DNA from: Solenopsis invicta
Lineage: Eukaryota; Arthropoda; Insecta; Hymenoptera; Formicidae
Direction: 5' to 3'
Length of the DNA stretch: 64,000 nucleotides
Assembly (NCBI RefSeq): GCF_016802725.1
Contig: NC_052665.1
Span: 11,538,501 to 11,602,500 of the forward strand
Shown: in pieces, positions 11,090-22,934 of the stretch
How positions within the stretch are numbered: position 1 is the stretch's first letter
Layout of the letters: each line of letters opens with the position of its first letter
The notes under the pieces: generated by a model
What the model saw: the letters and a program-made list of their open reading frames with translations, nothing else
What the model was told of the DNA's origin: nothing
Database searches by the model: none
Made by a program: the position numbers and the translations under genes

Positions 11090-11460
11090 TATGAATGTAA
11101 TGGATGTGATAAATTCTTCTGAGAATATAAAATAACATTGTATCCTAAGAAAAATATTTAATTTTATTATTAAAAAATACAAAATTTATAAAAAAGCAAA
11201 CTTGTATCACTGAATGCGAATATACTAAAGTCATTTATTAATGAGTATGTTTTGATAAAATAGAATGTAAAGAAAAATGATCATTGACTTGTGCTTTTTT
11301 TTTTTAATGTAAATGACATTGGGACCTGGTATCTAGGAAAGGAAACTTGGACTAATATAACTTGATTATTACTTGAAAGGGAATGTATCTATCTTCCCTG
11401 ATTCTGAACATTTCCTGAATTTCGACAAAAACTGACCTATGAGGTTTCTCAAATAATTAT
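11090..11460. repeat. Dispersed repeat, copy 2 (pairs with 3480-3900)
   Basis: Diverged direct copy of the block at 3.5-3.9 kb; the shared words occur in the same order. This copy has a T-run near 11297-11306 and extra sequence around 11320-11360 relative to the other. Confidence 0.55.
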
Positions 11461-11599
11461 TTCATATATACATAAAAATGTATGTAATATATATAATGTA
11501 ATGTGTACTAATAAATAATTTATATACGTAGAATAACCCTACATCGATCATAAATTAATTGAAATTTATTTTTACGACGGCTTACTCTCTTTTTATATT
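11461..11599. other. AT-rich DNA
   Basis: Short AT-dinucleotide runs (ATATATAATG). No feature. Confidence 0.3.
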
Positions 11600-12060
11600 T
11601 CTAATCGAAATCGTAGAAGATCGTTCTTGTCTTAAAGGTTTCTTGCCACAAACGAAGTCGGAACGGCGGACAGTCGTACGGAAGGAGGACGAGGGTTCTC
11701 GAAGGATGGTGCGGCGGCGAGTCGAGAGGGATCGGACGAGAGAGCGAGCGGCGATAAGAAGACACCCGCAGGTGTAATTATGATTACCGCAGTGCAGAGA
11801 AAGACGGAGTATTGCGGGCGGACGCGTATGGCAGCCGTGGGATCCTGGGAAATAGGAATCCTCGAACGGCACTTTCGCGTCGCCGGCTCCTGCCGCTACC
11901 AGTTGGCTACAGCCGACCACCAACAACGCTGTTTTCCGATTGTTGGTCCCCTGGCCTTTCGTCCCGCCCCTTTTCTCCTCACAGCTCGATCTCGTTACTT
12001 ATTTCCGGCCTCTTACAAATTCACCTGCGACTTAATAGCAATTCCGATCAATGTATCGAA
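11600..12060. other. GC-rich island with possible splice donor
   Basis: A CpG-rich patch. A plus-strand frame (SCLKGFLPQTKSERR onward, Arg-rich) runs to CACCCGCAG followed by GTGTAA, a possible donor near 11773. A T-rich run ending in CGTAG at about 11613 could be an acceptor. Overlapping minus-strand frames of similar length (114 codons) reduce confidence. Possible exon or regulatory element. Confidence 0.25.
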
Positions 12061-12596
12061 TGAATTCGTCAAATCAAAGATAACGATAATTATGATTTTG
12101 CCTCCATGCGACAGAAGGCATTAAATTTTATTAAAAATTTCAATAATATTTTTAGTGTTTTTAATATTTAACAAGTGTATTGTAGGTAAAGGATAAGAAA
12201 GAATTTCGTAGTAGGCAACAAGATGAGGATTTAATATTGTGAATAATGAAGAGTAAAACACTGAAGAAATTGTTACAGAAGAAAAGAGAGAGAGAGTTAA
12301 AGAAAAGTAAAAAAGATGAGAGATAAGGACGAAAGCTTAGGATAGAAAACCCTTGGTAATATTGTAACAATGTAATAAGAAAATGTAATATAGCTTATGG
12401 ATGTTAAAAGCTGTTAAGTAAGCTAATAAAACAAGGAAAATATGGATTGTATGGATGGAAACAGGATCATGATAGTTGATAGATATTTATTAATCATTTA
12501 AGTTTAAGATACGGTTGGATATGTATGATTAAAAAATATTTTGAATCAAATGTCTTCCTAGCAAAAAGGTAAAGTAAATAAATTCTATTCTATTTT
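12061..12596. other. AT-rich DNA
   Basis: Purine-rich from about 12240 to 12330 (AGAGAGAGAGTTAAAG). No supported gene. Confidence 0.35.
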
Positions 12597-12663
12597 ATTT
12601 AACAGTTACCATAAAAATGTACATTTATGGCAAAGAAGACGTAAATAGCGATCACTGTTAAAT
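12597..12663. repeat. 67-bp palindromic element
   Basis: Perfect 10-base inverted ends, ATTTAACAGT and ACTGTTAAAT, enclose an inner near-palindrome CCATAAAAATGTACATTTATGG-like core. This is typical of a very short MITE or a structured RNA element. No other copy was noticed. Confidence 0.5.
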
Positions 12664-12873
12664 TGTAGTCTTATACAGAACTGCCCTCGAGCTCCTACGT
12701 GTCATTAATTTAAATTGTCGCTCGTAATAAATCTCTCTCTTCTATTATTTTCCGAATGCGTGCGCGTAAACACGCAGCTATACACGTATAAGGAAAAGGT
12801 AGAGAGGACAAGGTGAGGGTGGAGGTCGATGGTTGCCTCACGGCTGGAGCAGTTAACAGCTGAGTTTTTCCAG
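12664..12873. other. GC-moderate DNA
   Basis: Leads into a good acceptor (GAGTTTTTCCAG) at 12862-12873. Otherwise nothing. Confidence 0.3.
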
Positions 12874-12937
12874 CATGGACCCCTTGGGTCCGCGGCACGG
12901 CACCCTGAGGTCTCGTTTCAAGACCTATGCTTTATAT
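12874..12937 (+). CDS. Candidate short coding exon
   Basis: A T-rich acceptor ending in CCAG at 12870-12873 is followed at once by CATGG. An ATG at 12875 opens 21 codons reading MDPLGPRHGTLRSRFKTYAL and Y, ending at a possible donor (TATAT followed by GTAACC at 12938). Codons mostly end in C or G. If real it could be an alternative first coding exon, since the ATG sits right after the acceptor. A second frame through the same region is open for 60 codons. No family is recognised. Confidence 0.22.
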
Positions 12938-13271
12938 GTAACCGGCCACCCTCCCCCCTGGAACCTCCCAATCTACTTTCCACCCCTTCAACCAGCCGCA
13001 CCGCCACCTAACACGATAGTCCTCGTACCGTGGACCATGCGATTCCCATAACGTTCCACAACCTACTATGGTCTTACGTGAAGAATGGTCAAACGATAGT
13101 GGAAAATCTTGAGAAAAATATGTACATTCCGGTAAGTAAATCGGTTGGGATAAATTCAGATGAGACAAGTAGGGGTAGAATAACAATGAAAGAGAAAGCA
13201 TTTCAAACTTTTTGTTTTAAAAATATAATTTTTACAAGACGATATTAAAAAATTTAGAGTTAAAATTGTTA
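12938..13271. other. Cytosine-rich then AT-rich DNA
   Basis: CCCTCCCCCC-type sequence near 12950-13000, then ordinary AT-rich DNA. Frames of 72-89 codons on both strands have no splice support. Confidence 0.3.
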
Positions 13272-13435
13272 TTACATTCAGAAAAGTTATTAATTTGACT
13301 CAATTTGCCAATTTAATTAAATTTTTTTAGTTTAATTTAGTATTTAAATATGTTTAACTTAAATACACAAATACACAAGTATAATTTAAAAATTTAATCA
13401 AGATAAAAAAAGTTAATGATTTTTTTTCAGTGTGG
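13272..13435. mobile_element. MITE-like element, CACTGAG family
   Basis: Left end ATTCAGAAAAGTTATTAATTT and right end AAAAGTTAATGATTTTTTTTC then AGTGT are inverted relative to each other. Internal TTAACTTAAATAC words match the copies at 4.6 and 47.6 kb. Confidence 0.5.
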
Positions 13436-15222
13436 TAAAAAGAATATTATTTTCAACACTATCGTGCAATTTCCTTTTTGCATTCAATTTTATTTTTCAC
13501 TTGTGTTATTAAATTAGGATAATCGAAATGTAACTTTGAATCGACAAAACGCAGAGATGAATTTCGATAATGATTTAAAACTGCGATAAGTCTTGAGAGA
13601 TGTATTTTCTTGTTATGTAGAGCCTACGGTGTGGAACGCCGTAGAAATTTGATATAAAGTCCGCGTGCCGGCTTTCCGAGCCTTAAATGTTTCGATGTAA
13701 CAAACAAAAGTATCGGTCGGTGATCGATCAATCCGCGTTAAGGAAAAAATAAACGTATCGCATCCTCGAGCGTAGCAAGCATGTGACAACTGTGCAACAT
13801 TCTGCTTCGTATCTTGTCGTCATGATTAAATCCACTTTAAGGTATCGCTCACACAGTGCAAAATAAATTCGGTTTTAGAGTAAAAAAAATTTAATAAATA
13901 GAAAAAAGCGATACAATTATATTTTGTAACAAACAATTGCCTTCACAGACAAATAAAAGTATGGAAAAGATAATATTGCACTAAAATAAATTTTTGAAAT
14001 TTGCTTTAAAAAAAAAAAGTTTTATTATAATTGATTTTTATTAACAGAATCTTCTTATTTTTCTGTATGTTATAAATATTTGCAGATGCTAGAAATTTTG
14101 TATACTTATGTATTATATTTTCAGATATATAATTTAATGAAATAATTTTAATAGCCTTTATTAATAATTTTCTCTTAAAGTGTGAAATCCGCGATGTGCA
14201 CGAGACTTAAAGAATACGTGTTTTATTCTTTTTTGTAATCCCTTTCTTTCGTCTTCTTCGTGCGAGAAGCGAGCCCTTATCTATCATGTTCTCTTTCAAT
14301 TACGATGCGGAACGTTGAGTCCAGACTGGTGCGGCGCACAACGGCCTTCGTACTCGCGTATTGCTCGTGTGTGATAACAAAAGAAAAGAATCACGATGAG
14401 ACAGGGAGTCCGAGAAAGAAGGATCGGGAGCCGAGTGAAGCGAAGAAGACGACGGGGACACAGAAGGAGGAAGAAGAGGCGAGGAGACGGGCTCGAATAA
14501 AAAAAGGCCAGCACCGCAGAGAACGAAGTAAAACGAGATCAAGAGAAGATCCCGAAAAAAAGGAGAATCAAAAAGAGAGAAGAGAATATTAAGGACACTA
14601 CTCGAAGAACGCGGTGCAGCGAGAGAGACCTAGCAGAGCGAGAAAGAAAGAAGAAAAGAGGAGCGATGCACCGAAGCGACGGAGACGTAAGCGAAGCAGC
14701 GCAAAAGGAGAAGTCGTGAAGATGAAGATGATCGAGAAGATGAAACGGTAGTTTCGTCAACCGTGATTAAACGAAGACACTGACGCCGTGCCATATTTAG
14801 CTCGTTGATCGCGGTCGTCGCTTCTTGTCTTTTTCATTTTTAAACGAAGAGTCACGCGTCAACGGACATAAGTCTGAATTAAAAGCAAAATTAATATACT
14901 TTTTTATTATATAGAATGTACATTGAATTTTTTAAATGAGAATTTGCCTCGTCAAAACACATTGTATTATGTATAGCGTAAAACTTGAAAAATTATCAAA
15001 TTATTTAATTAATAGGGATGCTAAAAATATTTAAAAAAATGAAATATTACCTGTAGTATAACAAATATTATGTTTTTAATTAGTAAATTTTTTCTCTCTA
15101 ATTAGTGAATTAGATTCTATCATAGAAGTATATTCATTTTGCTTTTAATTCAGGACTTGTGTTCGTTGATGCGTAACTCTTTGTTTTTCTCTTTCTCTTT
15201 TTCTCTCTCATGAACGACGACA
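13436..15222. other. Intergenic or intronic DNA with a purine-rich patch
   Basis: AT-rich except for 13540-13840 (GC-moderate, no frame) and 14255-14850. The latter is strongly purine-biased on the plus strand and yields Arg-Lys-Glu-rich frames (MRQGVRERRIG and similar). These look like composition artefacts, though the patch could be transcribed leader sequence. Confidence 0.35.
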
Positions 15223-15557
15223 TTGCACCCAGAGAAAAATTTCTTCGAATAAAAGACAAAAATTGTTTAAAGTTAAAGAAATTTGTGCATTGTTATACGG
15301 TTAAAAAAGTTGTTTTTTTTTTATTTGAAGAACATTTACATGTCTGTCAGTACTTTCTTTGAATAAAAAAATTATTTCTTTATAAGTGAAACAAATAATT
15401 AAACACATAATTATTTTAAAAAAGGCTAATAATGCCACTTCTTGAAATCAGATACATTTTTATTTTCATTAAAAGTATTTTTACTTCAACTTAGAGAACT
15501 AAGTTAAAGAAACAATTTCATCAATTTAAACGCAACTTTTTTCTGAGTGTGCACCCA
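15223..15557. mobile_element. MITE-like element, CACTGAG family, larger copy
   Basis: The left end CCCAGAGAAAAATTTCTTC and the right end GCAACTTTTTTCTGAGTG are imperfect inverted repeats. GCACCC appears on both sides and could be a direct flank. Internal GTTAAAG and AAGTTAAAG words recur symmetrically. It has no coding capacity. Confidence 0.45.
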
Positions 15558-15980
15558 GTTTTCTCACGAACTTCAACGATGCTGAGATTATCTCGTGCTC
15601 GGCTATCTCAACGTGTTTCGCAAGTCGTCGCGGTCTCTTATATCGAACTTGTTGCCGCCTTCAGGAAGAAACATCAAGAGAAGCAGGAGGAGGGGGAGGA
15701 GGAGGAAGAAAGGTACGGAATATGTATGCGAGGCAAAGTTTTAATAACGCGCGCTTCCTCTTCCCTCCGTTACAAGTTGTCCGTTGCTGCTTTACGAGCG
15801 GATAATTATAGGACGATCCACGCACGCTAATGCACATGCAGAATTTCTTTTCTCGGTGGGCGCCCCTTTCCGCGTTTCGCGTCGCAACGAGGGCGGAAGA
15901 CGATCAGGCGGCTGACAGGAGTGGAACGCCACACGCGGGACGCGCAAAACATGATCCGGAGCGGACAATTACGCGGACAG
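15558..15980. other. CpG-rich patch with a possible plus-strand exon
   Basis: A plus frame reads KKHQEKQEEGEEEEER between a fair acceptor (GCCGCCTTCAG, about 15654-15664) and a fair donor (GAAAG then GTACGG, about 15711). The frame starts from an ATG near 15579 (MLRLSRARLSQRV). The glutamate run comes from a GGA/GAA purine repeat, so this may be chance. Confidence 0.22.
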
Positions 15981-16974
15981 AGTGAACGATAAGATCAAGA
16001 AATATTAATAACATCGCGACATCAAGACATTGAGCATCAGCAGCATCACCCAGACTTGGTAATCGAGCAGTTTTGTCGTCACTGATCGCATTTATTTTAT
16101 CATTCCATGTGGCTGATAAAGGAATTTTAATGAAACTTTTACCATATCTGTTGTAACAAGTTTCAGTTCATTCAATATAAAATGTGTAATATTTTAGTAC
16201 CGAATCATCTCTTTGCTATCGAAGATTGTAAATTTTTATTACAGTACGTGAGACGAGGATTTGATTAATGAATTTCGAGTCTAAAAGATGACATTACTAA
16301 ACTGTTTTAAGGGGTGAAAATTACACCTTTTTAATGGTTGCTCCCAAATTTTCAAGCCTATACCTACAATGCTTAATTTTGTTTTCATAACCAATTATAT
16401 GTCAATATATTTTTTAACAATGGAAAAATGAAATACCGTTCTGTACTCGTAAATACTTAAAACTAAAAGGAAAAACACTAAAGGAAATCAAGCTAAGTTG
16501 GATTCTGTTTACAGTGATTCCACTCCTTCGTTCTCATTAAAAGTTTGAATTATCGATTCTCATTTCAGTTTGACCGTACAAGTGTGTTTGACGATAAGCA
16601 TTCAGGTTGTTTAAAAACTGCGACAACCGAAGACATTAATAAATCGGTTAATAAATCACAATTTATCGCCAAAATAGCTTGAAATAAAGTTATTTCTGTT
16701 AAAAAATTATAAAATAAATTACGATTTTTTAAACATAAAAGTGGCCATAACTCGGAAACGATTTATATGTTCATATAGCTTTTTTTTTCTTTTTTGAGTC
16801 CGAATCACTTCCTGAAGTACTGCGGAAGTATTTTCCGAATATCCTGCATAATTCTGTTTAAATATGACATCATAGTGAAAATATAACAATGTGATTTGTT
16901 ACTATGTTTAAATCGTTACTATAAATTTCTTTTCACTTATTTCCACATCAATATTTATCAATGTTATACAAAAA
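15981..16974. other. AT-rich DNA with repeat-like text
   Basis: No open frame of note. Around 16740-16860 the sequence GGCCATAACTCGGAAACG and its surroundings have the look of an interspersed repeat, but I see no second copy in this window. Confidence 0.35.
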
Positions 16975-17135
16975 TGTTTTAAAATAATAAATAATTTTTT
17001 TATTGCTTAAACTTTGTTCGTCATTAATTTTTTTAATAGTGGCATTATCAAAAAGTCATGTGTTACAAGATATATTTGAAAAGTCGTAACTCTCATCCAC
17101 TTCTTCGAAACTAGAAAATCTCCTTAATAAATTTG
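16975..17135 (+). repeat. Dispersed repeat R3, copy 1
   Basis: Shares ordered words with 42480-42680 in the same direction and with 60340-60515 in reverse: TTAAACTTTGT(T/C)CGT, TGGCATTATCAAAAAG against TGGTAATGTCAAAAGC, and AAGTCGTAAC against AAGTTACGTAAC. Diverged, with no clear terminal repeats. Confidence 0.55.
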
Positions 17136-17770
17136 TATTTTTTGAACGATCATCGGTTTCTCGTCCTACAAAGAATTAATGCGTTACACCGTGAGGTTTC
17201 ACATCCAATTTACAATTGCGTAAAACTGCAAGCGCGACGTTTATGTGAGTCGATGCTAACGTCAAGCTAATCGCCGCAGCAGCAATCCGATCTACGCGCA
17301 TCCGGTCGCATGCGCGTTCCGAGACTGCTTTACTGCCGGTTTCGAAGCAGCCGCGTCGTTCCGCCAAAGTTTTCTCGTCGAGTAACGCGAATTCAATTAA
17401 CTGTAAGCGTTTCTCTGCGGTCGACACGTGGGCGAGCGCGCATAACGCCGGCATGCATGTGCGCGGTGCATCGCGAAGAGGATGCATGCATCCTCCCCGA
17501 GTGGAGAACGTGCCAGTTACTGCGCAACGCCTGATCCCGTCGCGTCGTCTTTCTTTTTCAGACCTCCTCTCATCCTCCTCGCCCCATGCCCCGCGCGACC
17601 GAAAGGGCAAATTGCTTCGATCCTTGTCTCAACTGCCCTGAAACCGCAATTGCCCAAGACCCGACAATTAAACGGCGCGCGGCATAGCGAAACGTGACGG
17701 GACGAGACTCACACCCGAGATGCGTCATGCATTCAAACGTAGAGATAAGGATATGAGCACTCGCTCTTGA
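17136..17770. other. CpG-rich island
   Basis: From 17160 to 17770 the DNA is GC- and CpG-rich. A minus-strand frame is open for 144 codons (17176-17610) but starts at TTG, has no splice or family support, and is overlapped by plus frames. Possible promoter, enhancer or unrecognised exon. Confidence 0.35.
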
Positions 17771-18760
17771 CAAAACTAACGTATAAAAAAAAAGGGAAAA
17801 AAAAGGAAAAAAAGTAATATCTTTATTGAATCTAACTCGGAAAATATAGCTTAGGACTTTATTTATGTCTCTATTTCTTTCAAACGATCTTTACGCAAGA
17901 TCTTCGAAACGGTTTTGTTTCTATGTTTCAAATGGACATAGGATCACTGCATTTCTCAATGAAAAAATATGAAAACCAGTTAATAAACAAATATTTAAAA
18001 AAACTTGATATAATTCTATTTCCAAGAATCAACTGACATTTTAATCAATCTGTATGAAAAATAATTTATTGTAAAATATTATTATTTTATTATTTTAATA
18101 TTTTTTTAGTCATTTACTGATAATTGATCAGCGACTGATGCAGTGATCTTACGCAATTGGCGAATTTTAAGAACGTAAGAAAAAATATTGCCAGGATAAA
18201 TATAGTCATCGCGCTTGAAAATCAGAAGGAATTCTAGAGGTGCATGGAGGAGAATGTAAGGAGTCATCATCGTAATAGATATACGGGAAAGAGGGCGTGG
18301 ATGCGTAGCGCAGAATCTCGACCGATGATGGGATCACCGAACGCACGATGAACGTGATAGATTCTATCTGAACCGGCTCGCCGCCCAAATACTAATTGGA
18401 CACGGCTTTATTTATACCCCGCGATGTGGCCAGCTCCCACAGAAGCTCACGTGGCGTGCTTTATACGTGACATTCTACCGCTGCCTCTGACATCCTCTGA
18501 TCAGCCGATCGGATGGGCGCCAACCTTCTCGAGTCTCCTTTAGCCAACCGCAACCGTTTAGGTTCGCGTTCGTAGGTGTGGAAGCGTTTCGAAAAATTTG
18601 TCATTCGCCTTTATTGTCCCCTTATACAGATATTTTAATTTCATATTTTAATTTTAGAAGTAAAATTATTTAAGATCAATATTTTTACCTATAAAGGAAA
18701 CTTCTTTATTTTTTAAATATTTCTATATTTGGATATGTTTGTATCACATTTTAAACGGTA
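17771..18760. other. AT-rich DNA then a GC-moderate patch
   Basis: From 18200 to 18600 the sequence is GC-moderate with TTTATTTATACCCCGCG near 18408-18424, which resembles a TATA-type promoter on the plus strand. No exon follows that I can support. Confidence 0.3.
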
Positions 18761-19020
18761 AGAATTTTCTTAAAATTTATCATAAAAATCATAATTATGG
18801 AGCAACATAAATCTCGAAGAACTTTACTACAATTTACTATAATTGCAGTAAAACTTAGTAAAATTTCAATGAAATTTAATCAAACTATTTTACATTTATA
18901 ATATTTAAAATAGTTTGGTTAAATTTTATCAAAGTTTTATTAAAGACGTAAAATTCGTCGAGATTTATGTTGTCTCATGATTATCATAACTTTGAGGGTA
19001 AAAGAATTTCTAAGAGATTT
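18761..19020. mobile_element. Palindromic MITE, family A
   Basis: Long imperfect inverted repeat: GAGCAACATAAATCTCGAAG in the left half against CGAGATTTATGTTGTCTC in the right half, with AATCAAACTATTTTA facing TAAAATAGTTTGGTTAAA at the centre. Ends are TTCTTAAAATTTAT and its inverse. Copies or fragments lie at 22.2, 40.9 and 56.5 kb. Non-coding. Confidence 0.7.
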
Positions 19021-20100
19021 TCTAAAAAAAAAAAAAAAAAATCATTTCCATGTACGTATATCATAACATTAAAATTAATGTCAATTTATAGAAAAACATA
19101 ATAAGTTACTTGTTCAAAAATTATAACAGTATCAATTTATAAGCTTTTTATACAAAAAATTCTATAATAATAAAATAAGAATGCGCAACACCTTACGCAC
19201 CCTCGTTAACACTCACTATGTCTTGAAAATATTCGTATTATTAAGTAAAAATCGTTTGAAATACAAAAGATTACAAAGTGTGATTACAAGCTGAATACGG
19301 CTTTTTTGAGGATTTTCAAAAGAAAAATTGCATTGCCGTAACATTGCGGTCTTTAAATGTAGATGAACGTTTGTTTCCAAGAAAGAGAGAAAATTAATTT
19401 GATATATGTTTGTGCTTTCGGTAGTTGGTGCCTCTGTAGCTTTTGAACATTATCGAGCGAGTAGAGCGTTCTTAGGCCAAAAAACAAGTCAATCTGTAGG
19501 CTTGCGCGAGTAAGCGAGAAAATGGGCAAATAGCCGGCAGAAAAATAATACGGTGTAATGGCACGGAAGTGCCATGCACGCTGCCCGGTTCAGAGGCAGA
19601 AACAAGAAAGGAGGACGGTTGTCTTTGCGTATTGCAATTCTGTTCTCGCGGAGGAGGTAAGAGAGAAGGATTGCCGTCGAGGCGAGATTTGCGGTTGGTT
19701 TCGCGAGAATAGTAAAAGGATATGCCTAACGCTATGCGGAGTACTTGAAAGTTATATTGCACCTATACGGGGTCTAAGCCCCTAAACGCCGCCGCGCTGA
19801 GAAGCACCGAGCACATTAACTCTGTGGAATTTTCATTTGAAATCCTCGCCACGAGACTGACCGACGTGCATTCCGCGCGCCCGTCGTCGTTAAATCGTAT
19901 CTCTCTGAGAGATCCGTTACCGCTCGGCGATCCTAATCGTCTAGGCGTTTCGATCGTGAACGATCGATTACATTGTTTTCGATCAAATATATTAATAATA
20001 ATCTAACAATCGATACCCTAGGCAAAATTGTATACTCCGGTAAAATACTGAGCCAGTATCAACTTTTAATATTAAGTACAGACACAATGCGAGATATCAG
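19021..20100. other. Poly-A run, AT-rich DNA, then a CpG-rich patch
   Basis: A run of A at about 19025-19040. From 19420 to 19980 the sequence is CpG-rich with overlapping 60-96-codon frames on both strands and no splice support. Confidence 0.3.
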
Positions 20101-20107
20101 CCAGTAA

Positions 20108-20136
20108 AAATAGTACATTGAATCGATGTACTATTT
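20108..20136. repeat. Perfect 11-bp hairpin
   Basis: AAATAGTACAT and ATGTACTATTT surround a 7-base loop. It could be a small structured RNA element or chance. Confidence 0.5.
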
Positions 20137-20398
20137 CTCACTCAGCAATATTAATACCATGGAATATATACTGAGAGAATACTATAGGATGATAATAGGC
20201 CAAAACTTGAAATGATCAAGAGCACTCGTACAGTACTCTTACAGAACCAAAAATCGATATCGATTCTTTATATTGCAACAATCTCAAATATCAAAACTGA
20301 TTCCTAATTCTACAACAGCAATAATACTGTGTAAAAACCGATGCTGATTTTCAACCTCGCAGCAATTCTTTAGTGTAGAGACTCTAATGTGAAATCTA

Positions 20399-20523
20399 TA
20401 ATACAGTTGTTACAATGCTAGGATGCTGCGACGAAGCACAATCAAAAAAGAAAAAAGCTACATATTCTCTTCTTTGATTGATCTGTCCCAGCGTTATAAC
20501 ATCTTAACGACTGTATTGTAGAT
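20399..20523. repeat. 125-bp imperfect hairpin
   Basis: AATACAGTTGTTACAATG at the left faces the inverse of AATACAGTCGTTAAGATG at the right, with further pairing inward (GATGCTGCGACGAAGCACA against ACGCTGGGACAGATCA) up to AATCAAA and TTTGATT. The apical A/T-rich part is about 25 bases. This could be a short MITE or a small-RNA precursor. Confidence 0.5.
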
Positions 20524-22155
20524 GCCGCACAAGATTTCTTGCTCTAATACAGTGAAAGAAGCTGAGTTTTATGCGTTTATTTATAATGCCCTGCATATCT
20601 TTAAGGGAAAAACTACAAGAATATACACTGCAGTTTTTCTATAGTCTATACCAATAATTTTTCGTATTATACGTTTTTTCTTTAAAGATATTCTTGCAAA
20701 AGAGAATTTTTACTGCGCGTCTCTCCAGCGGCAAGGTCCTATACTGTCTCACTAAGCAATTTTTCAATTTCAGTATGCATAGATGCATAGCATCGAAAAT
20801 CTACCGGCAGCAGTACAGGTTCAGTACTAATGCTCCCCATGTTAGATTGTTCGAAAAGTCCGTGTAAGATGGAAAATACAAAAGATGAAATAGAACGTCT
20901 CATTTGTATACAAATTACCTTGCCATTTTACATCATTAGGAACACTGCATTATCGAAAATCTCAATCGAAAATAGATTTTCTATATTTTTCTTATTTTTT
21001 ATCATAGCTTCTAATATACATGTTATAATATATAATACAATTTTTAATGTATATTGCCCCACCTGTATAACTTATGATGAAATCAAAAGTAGTCATAGAG
21101 ACAAATGACTACAGACGTGGTCAATTAGAGACAAATTTTATACACGATTATATATGAAAACTTATACCCAGGATTACGTATTGCGTTTCATGTACAACAA
21201 TTGTTTTAAGTCCGACAAATATGCACAATTTGCATAAACCGTAAAAATTATTATTAAATAATAAGATTCATTGCAGACCAACATAGGCTGTCTCAAGTTT
21301 AGGTTAAAATTATAATATTTTGTTGAAATTTAAGATTGTCAAATTTGTGGATCTAGAGAAAATCAAATTATATACATATATACAAGATTATCATTGTTTC
21401 GTATATACTTTCTTGCTTATATATGAAACAATAATTGTTAAACAAAATATTAGTTTTTATTTGATATCATGTTTCCTTTGTGTAAACTTGATAATGTTAG
21501 ACATATTTTTGAATAAACATGCGCCAATCCAAATTTAGCTTTTAAAAATTTAAAACTCTTTAACCCAACCTTTCTCGTATCCATATACAATATATACATC
21601 ATGTTGTTTAGCAGAGGTATTAGGCACGGTCGTCCTGCATTCATCACTCGCGTTTTTATCGCGAGAACATCGAGCGACATGCACGTTTAATTATAGCTAG
21701 CGCGGTAGCGCCGGAACTAAGCGTTCTGATTTAACTCTTTATCGCTCACATTAATCTATAATACATCGGCGCGCGATTGGAGAGCAATCGTTCCCGTGTA
21801 TCTATTTGTTTTATTAATATGGAGAAGAGCGCGGTTATCCGGCCGCGGGAGAAACGCGACGCGGTCGGCGTCCTTCTTATGCCAAGGAGTCGGAGGTGCA
21901 GGTCGGCAGATTTTATCGCACAGGACATTCCTGTGCGCGGTACGTTCGTCTGTCCATCTGTCCTTAACTCCGTTTTATATTTTGCTTTCCGCGATATATA
22001 TGCAGTGTACGCACCGTCGCAGCGAGATTGTCAGTGCAAGGTCGCCTACGATCATACGAGTCTGTATTTGTATTTTTCTTGTAACAATATTACGTTTAAT
22101 TAATTATACTCTGATAAATTTCGTCATATTTCTCTCTCTCTCTCTCTACATCAAA
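20524..22155. other. AT-rich DNA with a second hairpin and a small CpG patch
   Basis: ATATCTTTAAGGGAAAAAC at about 20596 faces TTTTTTCTTTAAAGATAT at about 20674. A CpG-rich patch at 21610-22040 contains overlapping frames of 108 and 126 codons on the plus strand that begin at non-ATG codons and lack splice or family support. A short (TC)n run lies at about 22133-22147. Confidence 0.3.
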
Positions 22156-22262
22156 AAATTTTCTCTTAGACTTTAACTTCAACATCATAGAGTCATGGAA
22201 TATCATGGATCTTGAAGAATTTTACGATAATTTTGACAAAATTTAATAAAATATAATCAAAT
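22156..22262. mobile_element. Fragment of palindromic MITE family A
   Basis: TTCTCTTAGA, GGATCTTGAAGAATTTTAC and AAAATTTAATAAAAT match the left halves of the copies at 18.8 and 56.5 kb in order. The right half is missing. Confidence 0.45.
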
Positions 22263-22934
22263 ATATAGATGAAAGACGGCGGTCGTGAGATATGTGTGGG
22301 ATGATAAAACACTATATGTCGTATAATTCGCATTAAATTCTAAGAGTAACCGTTAAAATTACTTTGTTACAGACCATTCAAACTTTAGACATTGTGGAAT
22401 GGTTACTGGACATTACTTAGTGTTTGTTACGTTTTTATAAAAGTTGAATTTCAGTTTTGCAGACAGCAGCTATTTTAGAAGATGTATACTTTTGACGTAA
22501 TTTTGAGAAGTATGTCAGACATTTATTTTTTTTACTTTAGCCTAGCTGCGAAGCCTTGAACGTGATTTTCAAATAATGTACTTGAATTTAATGTGCTCCG
22601 TAACGAGTGTATGAATTTGGCACATAAAATTATGTAGAAAGAGAAGTCATTAGATAGTCGTTAGCCATTTGTATCACGAATGTTGCAAGCGTCGCAAATG
22701 TTGTGACTAGTATCGTACGAATATTCGTATAATATTATGAATATTTTAGAATACTCGCACGATGTCGTGCTGTTAGTTCTTGACAAAACCTATAGAAAGC
22801 TTTAGAACTATTACGGAACTGTCAAAAAATGCCATGAACTCGTACAGAACTCGTAATAAGATGGTACTTTACTTTTGTAGTGCGATGCCAGCGTGCGAGT
22901 ATAAAAATTGTTTAAATATATATATAGGTCGGAA
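22263..22934. other. AT-rich DNA
   Basis: Contains AGAACTATTACGGAACTG and TGAACTCGTACAGAACTC words related to the tandem repeat that follows. No gene. Confidence 0.35.

Noticed and set aside
14260..14592. Arg/Lys-rich 110-codon ORF
   Set aside because: Purine-biased DNA gives long Arg-Lys-Glu frames on one strand and Ser-Leu-Phe frames on the other.
16740..16860. Text resembling a known interspersed repeat (ATAACTCGGAAACG)
   Set aside because: No second copy in the window and no family that I can name reliably.
17176..17610. 144-codon minus ORF
   Set aside because: Starts at TTG, lies in a CpG-rich patch with overlapping frames on the other strand, and has no splice borders or recognisable domain. 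Kept only as an island.
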